Position numbers and translations under genes: made by a program
NCBI RefSeq assembly: GCF_001278055.1
Contig: NZ_CP010802.1
Span: 496,001-560,000 of the forward strand
DNA from: Desulfuromonas soudanensis
Lineage (GTDB): Bacteria > Desulfobacterota > Desulfuromonadia > Desulfuromonadales > WTL
Direction of reading: 5' to 3'
DNA length: 64,000 nt
Part shown: in pieces, positions 60,338 through 64,000 of the stretch
Position numbering within the stretch: the first letter of the stretch is position 1
How the letters are laid out: the number at the start of each line of letters is the position of its first letter
The notes under the pieces: model-generated
Database searches by the model: none
What the model was told of the DNA's origin: nothing
The model's input: only the letters and a program-made list of their open reading frames with translations

Positions 60338-60517
60338 TCAGGCGCCGGCGTGGTTCGGCGCTCCGAAGCCTTCGGCGATGGCGGTCAGGCTCTGACGCAG
60401 CAGATCGGAAATGTTGGTGTTCCCCTGCTCGGCGCGGTCGGCCAGCAGTTGCATCTCCCGGTCGCTGACCCGGCAGGAAACGATATAGCGTTTGGGATTT
60501 TCGACAGTTTTGCCCAT
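60338..60517 (-). CDS. Ribbon-helix-helix (CopG-like) small protein
   Basis: A 59-residue protein with AAGGAGG before the ATG at 60517. Residues 10-48 fit a ribbon-helix-helix fold: a short beta strand (RYIVSCRVSD) followed by two helices (REMQLLADRAEQG, NISDLLRQSLTAIAE). Such proteins are small DNA-binding repressors or antitoxins; no toxin partner is adjacent. It has its own near-consensus sigma-54 promoter about 70 bases upstream, unusual for a gene of this type, so it may be a regulator induced by an NtrC-type activator. Confidence 0.8.
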   Translation of the reverse strand: MGKTVENPKRYIVSCRVSDREMQLLADRAEQGNTNISDLLRQSLTAIAEGFGAPNHAGA

Positions 60518-60594
60518 GGTTGTGCCTCCTTCTTGCAATGAGAGTGCTGCCGCCCCGGGAGCGGCCCGATGTGTCAAATGGTTGCGTATACCCG

Positions 60595-60613
60595 ATTGCA
60601 AGGGGGCTGCCAA
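60595..60613 (-). promoter_or_regulatory. Near-consensus sigma-54 promoter for the RHH gene
   Basis: On the minus strand TTGGCAGCCCCCTTGCAAT: exact TTGGCA and TTGCA with GG-N10-GC spacing. Start near 60586, leader about 69 bases. The -24 element overlaps a palindrome TGCCAAGTTGGCA (60608-60620). Confidence 0.72.
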
Positions 60614-60789
60614 GTTGGCATCCGGGAGATTAAAAAATAAAAAGAGCTGTGAAATCAATATCTTCTATTGATTCTTCGGATGGGTCACCCTCGGGGTCCC
60701 CGGGAGGGTGCCTGACAAAAGGATACATGAGGGGGAGGGATGGGACAGATGTGCCCACCCTGCGCGCCAATTCTGGCACAGCCGGTGTT

Positions 60790-62106
60790 TCACCGTTTCG
60801 GTGGCCGCCGAAAGTGAGCGAGAAGGAGGTAGCCGGCCAGTCCGGCAAGAAGGGAGGCGCCGAAGGTGCCGATCTTGGCCTCGACGGCCAGGGAGGGGAG
60901 GGAGAAGGCGAGGTTGGTGATAAAAAGGGACATGGTGAAGCCGATTCCGCCGAGGAGGCCGATGCCGAGGATTTGTCCCCAGTGTGTTCCGTCGGGGAGA
61001 TCGGCGATGCGCAGCCGCACAGCGAGCCAGGAGAAAAGGAGGATCCCGGCGGGTTTGCCGAGAAGGAGTCCGGCTGCGACCCCGAGGGTGACGGGGCTGG
61101 TCAGGGTCACCTGCAGTTCGGAAAAATCGAGGGTGATTCCGGCGTTTGCCAGGGCAAAGATCGGCATCACACCGAAGATGACCCAGTTGTTCATCTCGTG
61201 TTCCATGCGCTGCAGGGGGCTCATGGCGTCATGGCAGAGATGCTCCAGGGCCAGAAGGGTGCCGAGCCGTTCCTCCTGGTGAAAGGGCCCTTCGACCCGC
61301 TCCAGGCTGGTGTAGCGTTCCAGCAGTTTTCCGGTCTTTTCGAGGAAATTCTCCTGGTCGTGACGCGGGCGCACCGGTATCGTGGCGCCGATCAAAACCC
61401 CGGCGATGGAGGCGTGAATCCCCGATTTGAGGAGAGCGATCCACAGGCAGATGCCGATGAGGGCGTAATAGTTGGGGTGTCGGATGCCGAGGCGGTTTCC
61501 TGCCGTCAGCAACAGGAAAAATACCGCGGCACTCGCCAGGGCGAGGGGGAGGATCGGGCCGCTGTAAAAAATGGCGATAATCAGGACGGCACCGAGGTCG
61601 TCGACGATGGCGAGCGCGGTGAGAAAGATGGCCAGGGAGCGGGGGATGGCCGGGCCGAGCAGGGCAATGATCCCGAGGGCAAAGGCGATATCCGTCGCCA
61701 TGGGAATCCCCCAGCCCTGGGCCGGGGGGCCGCTCGGCGCGATCAGGTGGTAAACCAGGGCCGGGATCAGCATCCCGCCGATGGCGGCGGCGATGGGGAG
61801 GGCCGCCTTGCGGGGGGTCGCCAGTTCCCCGGCGAGGAATTCACGCTTGATCTCCAGGCCGACGACGAAGAAAAAGACCGCCATCAGTCCGTCGTTGATC
61901 CAGTGGTGCAGCGATTGGGTGAGGCCGAAATCGTCAAAACCGATGGTCAGCTCAGCCTCCCAGAGATGATGATACAGGGGGGCAAGGGGGGAGTTGGCCA
62001 AGATCAGGGCGAGGGCCGCCGCGCAAAAGAGAACGATCCCCCCGGAGGCCTGGCGTTTGAAAAAATCCTCGAAGGGTCGCAGCAGGTCGGCGAGCTGGAA
62101 AGGCAT
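60790..62106 (-). CDS. nhaA: Na+/H+ antiporter NhaA
   Basis: A 438-residue membrane antiporter of the NhaA family, with 12 or so helices. Signatures: FFFVVGLEIKREF (helix 2 region), GIPMATDIAFALGII with the Asp of the ion site, and ALAIVDDLGAVLIIAIFY with the paired Asp residues that bind Na+ in E. coli NhaA (D163/D164). About 50 residues longer than E. coli NhaA, mostly in loops. A possible promoter pair TTGAAA / CAGAAT with a 17-base spacer lies at 62150-62178. Role: sodium and pH homeostasis. Confidence 0.96.
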   Translation of the reverse strand: MPFQLADLLRPFEDFFKRQASGGIVLFCAAALALILANSPLAPLYHHLWEAELTIGFDDFGLTQSLHHWINDGLMAVFFFVVGLEIKREFLAGELATPRKAALPIAAAIGGMLIPALVYHLIAPSGPPAQGWGIPMATDIAFALGIIALLGPAIPRSLAIFLTALAIVDDLGAVLIIAIFYSGPILPLALASAAVFFLLLTAGNRLGIRHPNYYALIGICLWIALLKSGIHASIAGVLIGATIPVRPRHDQENFLEKTGKLLERYTSLERVEGPFHQEERLGTLLALEHLCHDAMSPLQRMEHEMNNWVIFGVMPIFALANAGITLDFSELQVTLTSPVTLGVAAGLLLGKPAGILLFSWLAVRLRIADLPDGTHWGQILGIGLLGGIGFTMSLFITNLAFSLPSLAVEAKIGTFGASLLAGLAGYLLLAHFRRPPKR

Positions 62107-62228
62107 GAAGTGTTGACCTCGTCAGGGATGTTTTTTAAAAATCGGTTTAATTCTGCCAGAGGGCGCACAATTTTTCAACAGTCGGGTTGGCCCCCGCTCT
62201 GCGAAGGCTTCCCCCCTCGGTCGGAGCC

Positions 62229-63857
62229 TCAGAGCAGAAAGTCGGTGGACAGGAACTTGGAATTCCCCTCCCGAGTGATCCGTCGGATCAATTCCCGGTT
62301 GAGCTCCTCATCCTTGGCAGCCACCAGGGTGCGGATGGAGAAGGCGCGCAGGGCGTCGCTGACCGACAGGGTCCCCTCCGCCGACCCCTTGCGCCCGGTG
62401 AAGGGGAAGGTGTCGGGGCCGCGCTGGCACTGGCTGTTGAGGTTGAGGCGACAGACCTGGTTGACCAGGGGGTCGATGAGCTGCGAGAGAGTTTGCGGAT
62501 TGCTGCCGAAGAGACTGAGCTGCTGGCCGAAGTTGGATTCGACGACGTAACGGATCGCTTCCTCAATATCGTCGAAGGGGACGATGGGGACGACCGGGCC
62601 GAACTGTTCCTCATGGTAGAGGCGCATCCGCGAATCGACGGGGGATAAAACGGCCGGGGCGAAGTAACTCCCGCAGATCTCGCCGCCGCCGGGATTGATC
62701 ACCCTGGCCCCCAGCCCCTCGGCGTCGGCCACCAGCTCCGCCAGATACGCCGGTTTGTTCGGCTCCGGAAGCGGGGTGATGAAGACCCCCTCCTCCCAGG
62801 GCATGCCGGCGTGCAGCGCCGCGACGGCTTTTCCGAAGGCCTCGAGAAAGGCCGGCAGGAGCGGGCGCTGAACGAAGATGATCTTGATCGCCGTGCAGCG
62901 CTGGCCGTTGAAGGAGAGGCTGCCGAGGATGCACTCGCGCACCGTCAGTTCAAGGTCGGCGTCGGCCAGGACGATGGCCGGGTTCTTCGCCCCCATGCCG
63001 AGGACGCCGCGCAGCCGGTGCGGCGCCGGATGGGCCTTTTTCAGGGCATCGGCGGCCTGGCTCGAGCCGATGAAGGCGAGCACGTCGATGTCCCCCGAGG
63101 CCATCAGCGGTCCGACCACCGTTCGCCCCTCGCCGCAAACCGTGTTCACCACCCCCGGCGGGAAGGCGTCGCGAAACGCTTTCAGCAGCGGCTGGTAGAG
63201 CATGACGCCGAGGCGCGGCGGCTTGAAGACGACCGTATTGCCCATGATCAGCGCCGGGATGAGGGTGGTGAACGTCTCGTTGAGGGGGTAGTTGAAGGGG
63301 CCCATGCAGAGGACCACCCCGAGGGGGCCGCGGCGGGTCTGGCCGATCACCCCCTCGCGGATGACCAGCCGGGAGGAGTCGCGGTCGAGATCCTTGAGGG
63401 CCTCGATGGTATCGACGATGTAGGCCGCCGTGCGGTCGAATTCCTTCCGGGAATCGGTCAGGCTCTTGCCGACCTCCCACATCAAGAGCCGGACGACCTC
63501 GTCGCGGCAGGCGCGGAAACGGGCGAGGAAATCGGCGACATGGGCGATGCGCTCGGAAACGCCCATGGTCGGCCAGCGCCCCCGCCCCTGGCCGTAGGCT
63601 TTTTTCGCCGCATCGAGGGCCGACCGGGCCGCTGCGGCGTCGAGGAGGGGAAAACGGCCGAGACGATGGGGCAGCAGCCCCTCGGCGGACTTCAGCAGGA
63701 CTGGCGAGAAGGCTTCGCCGAAGGGGCCGTCCCAGCGACGAAGCTGACCGTCGACCAGGTACTCGTCCTGCAGCAGATCGGGGGGGAGGCGATGGGAGGC
63801 GGGGATCTCGGAAGCTGCGGGGAAGCGGATCGGGGATCTCTCGGTGCTCGGCGACAT
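62229..63857 (-). CDS. Aldehyde dehydrogenase, GapN-like (NADP-dependent glyceraldehyde-3-phosphate dehydrogenase)
   Basis: A 542-residue enzyme of the aldehyde dehydrogenase superfamily. Cofactor region GVVLCMGPFNYPLNE (Asn) and KPPR. The catalytic Cys lies in SFNGQRCTAIKIIFV, a signature of the non-phosphorylating GapN/ALDH11 group; the general base Glu lies earlier (GMGAKNPAIVL region). FGPVVPI near residue 415. GapN oxidises glyceraldehyde-3-phosphate to 3-phosphoglycerate with NADP+. Somewhat longer than bacterial GapN (about 475-490) because of N- and C-terminal extensions. Exact substrate not proven. It stands alone, with a palindromic repeat upstream. Confidence 0.85.
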   Translation of the reverse strand: MSPSTERSPIRFPAASEIPASHRLPPDLLQDEYLVDGQLRRWDGPFGEAFSPVLLKSAEGLLPHRLGRFPLLDAAAARSALDAAKKAYGQGRGRWPTMGVSERIAHVADFLARFRACRDEVVRLLMWEVGKSLTDSRKEFDRTAAYIVDTIEALKDLDRDSSRLVIREGVIGQTRRGPLGVVLCMGPFNYPLNETFTTLIPALIMGNTVVFKPPRLGVMLYQPLLKAFRDAFPPGVVNTVCGEGRTVVGPLMASGDIDVLAFIGSSQAADALKKAHPAPHRLRGVLGMGAKNPAIVLADADLELTVRECILGSLSFNGQRCTAIKIIFVQRPLLPAFLEAFGKAVAALHAGMPWEEGVFITPLPEPNKPAYLAELVADAEGLGARVINPGGGEICGSYFAPAVLSPVDSRMRLYHEEQFGPVVPIVPFDDIEEAIRYVVESNFGQQLSLFGSNPQTLSQLIDPLVNQVCRLNLNSQCQRGPDTFPFTGRKGSAEGTLSVSDALRAFSIRTLVAAKDEELNRELIRRITREGNSKFLSTDFLL

Positions 63858-63881
63858 GGCGTCTTCCTTTTGCCGTAAAGG

Positions 63882-63917
63882 CTCCCCTCCTTAGTTAAGG
63901 AGGGGCGGGGGGGTGGT
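63882..63917. repeat. GC-rich palindromic repeat, copy 5
   Basis: CTCCCCTCCTTAGTTAAGGA...GGGGGTGGT, one hairpin unit of the family at 33170-35295, 28 kb away. Located just upstream of the aldehyde dehydrogenase start. Confidence 0.8.
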
Positions 63918-64000
63918 GGGGTCGGTGCCGTCAGACCTCATGTCAGAAAAAAACGGATCAACAGGCCAAGTCTGACCGATTTTGCCGCAGATGCAATCGA

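Noticed and set aside
1-64000. CRISPR array, prophage, rRNA operon, transposase
   Set aside because: No regularly spaced repeats, no phage structural or integrase genes, no rRNA sequence and no transposase were seen.

Overview
The window reads as a chromosomal segment of a GC-rich, Gram-negative bacterium of the Desulfuromonas/Geobacter type (Desulfuromonadota, formerly Deltaproteobacteria). The evidence is two GEMM-I riboswitches of the kind common in that group, several -24/-12 (sigma-54) promoters with an NtrC-type activator, a TolQ/ExbD/ExbD/AgmX envelope motor cluster, PqiABC and DUF748 envelope-lipid genes, a compact type II secretion/type IV pilus-like cluster, and intergenic repeats typical of these genomes. 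The lineage call is inference from gene content; no rRNA is present.

Layout. 1-3.3 kb: TolQ-ExbD-ExbD-AgmX/TonB-like operon. 3.4-9 kb: two small unknown genes, an orphan zinc-peptidase-like lipoprotein, and a DUF748 protein. 9.2-14.7 kb: a hybrid periplasmic-binding sensor kinase and a sigma-54 response regulator, followed by a secreted protein behind a -24/-12 promoter with three short palindromes. 14.9-17 kb: cold-shock protein, DUF4398 lipoprotein, OmpA lipoprotein. 17.2-20.7 kb: pqiA-pqiA-pqiB-pqiC. 20.9-26.8 kb: a cyclic-dinucleotide block with two GEMM-I riboswitches, a porin-like barrel, a PstS-like binding protein, a chemoreceptor, an HD-GYP protein and a secreted protein of unknown function. 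27-37.5 kb: alpha-2-macroglobulin and PbpC, separated by an XRE regulator, an alpha/beta hydrolase, an M15 peptidase, a DUF559 protein and palindromic GC-rich repeats.

37.8-46.0 kb is an 8.2-kb island bounded by an exact 60-bp duplication of the 3' part of tRNA-Pro(CGG). It contains a divergent 168-residue unknown gene, a WYL-domain (BrxR/CapW-like) regulator and a tightly overlapped jetABCD-like SMC operon (Wadjet/MksBEFG type, predicted anti-plasmid defence). It has no recognisable integrase. This is the most notable system in the window.

46.2-64 kb: a P2-like cation ATPase lacking the usual M4 glutamate; a seven-gene minus-strand secretion/pilus operon (gspE, gspF, pseudopilin, pilMN fusion, pilO-like, pilP/mshK-like, secretin) whose ATPase carries a predicted c-di-GMP-binding MshEN domain; an entericidin-like mini-lipoprotein; ileS-lspA; a small RHH protein behind a near-consensus sigma-54 promoter; nhaA; and a GapN-like aldehyde dehydrogenase.

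Two themes recur. One is cyclic-dinucleotide control (riboswitches, HD-GYP, MshEN). The other is sigma-54 control (one activator and four candidate promoters). All functions are inferred by reading motifs; no database search was run.
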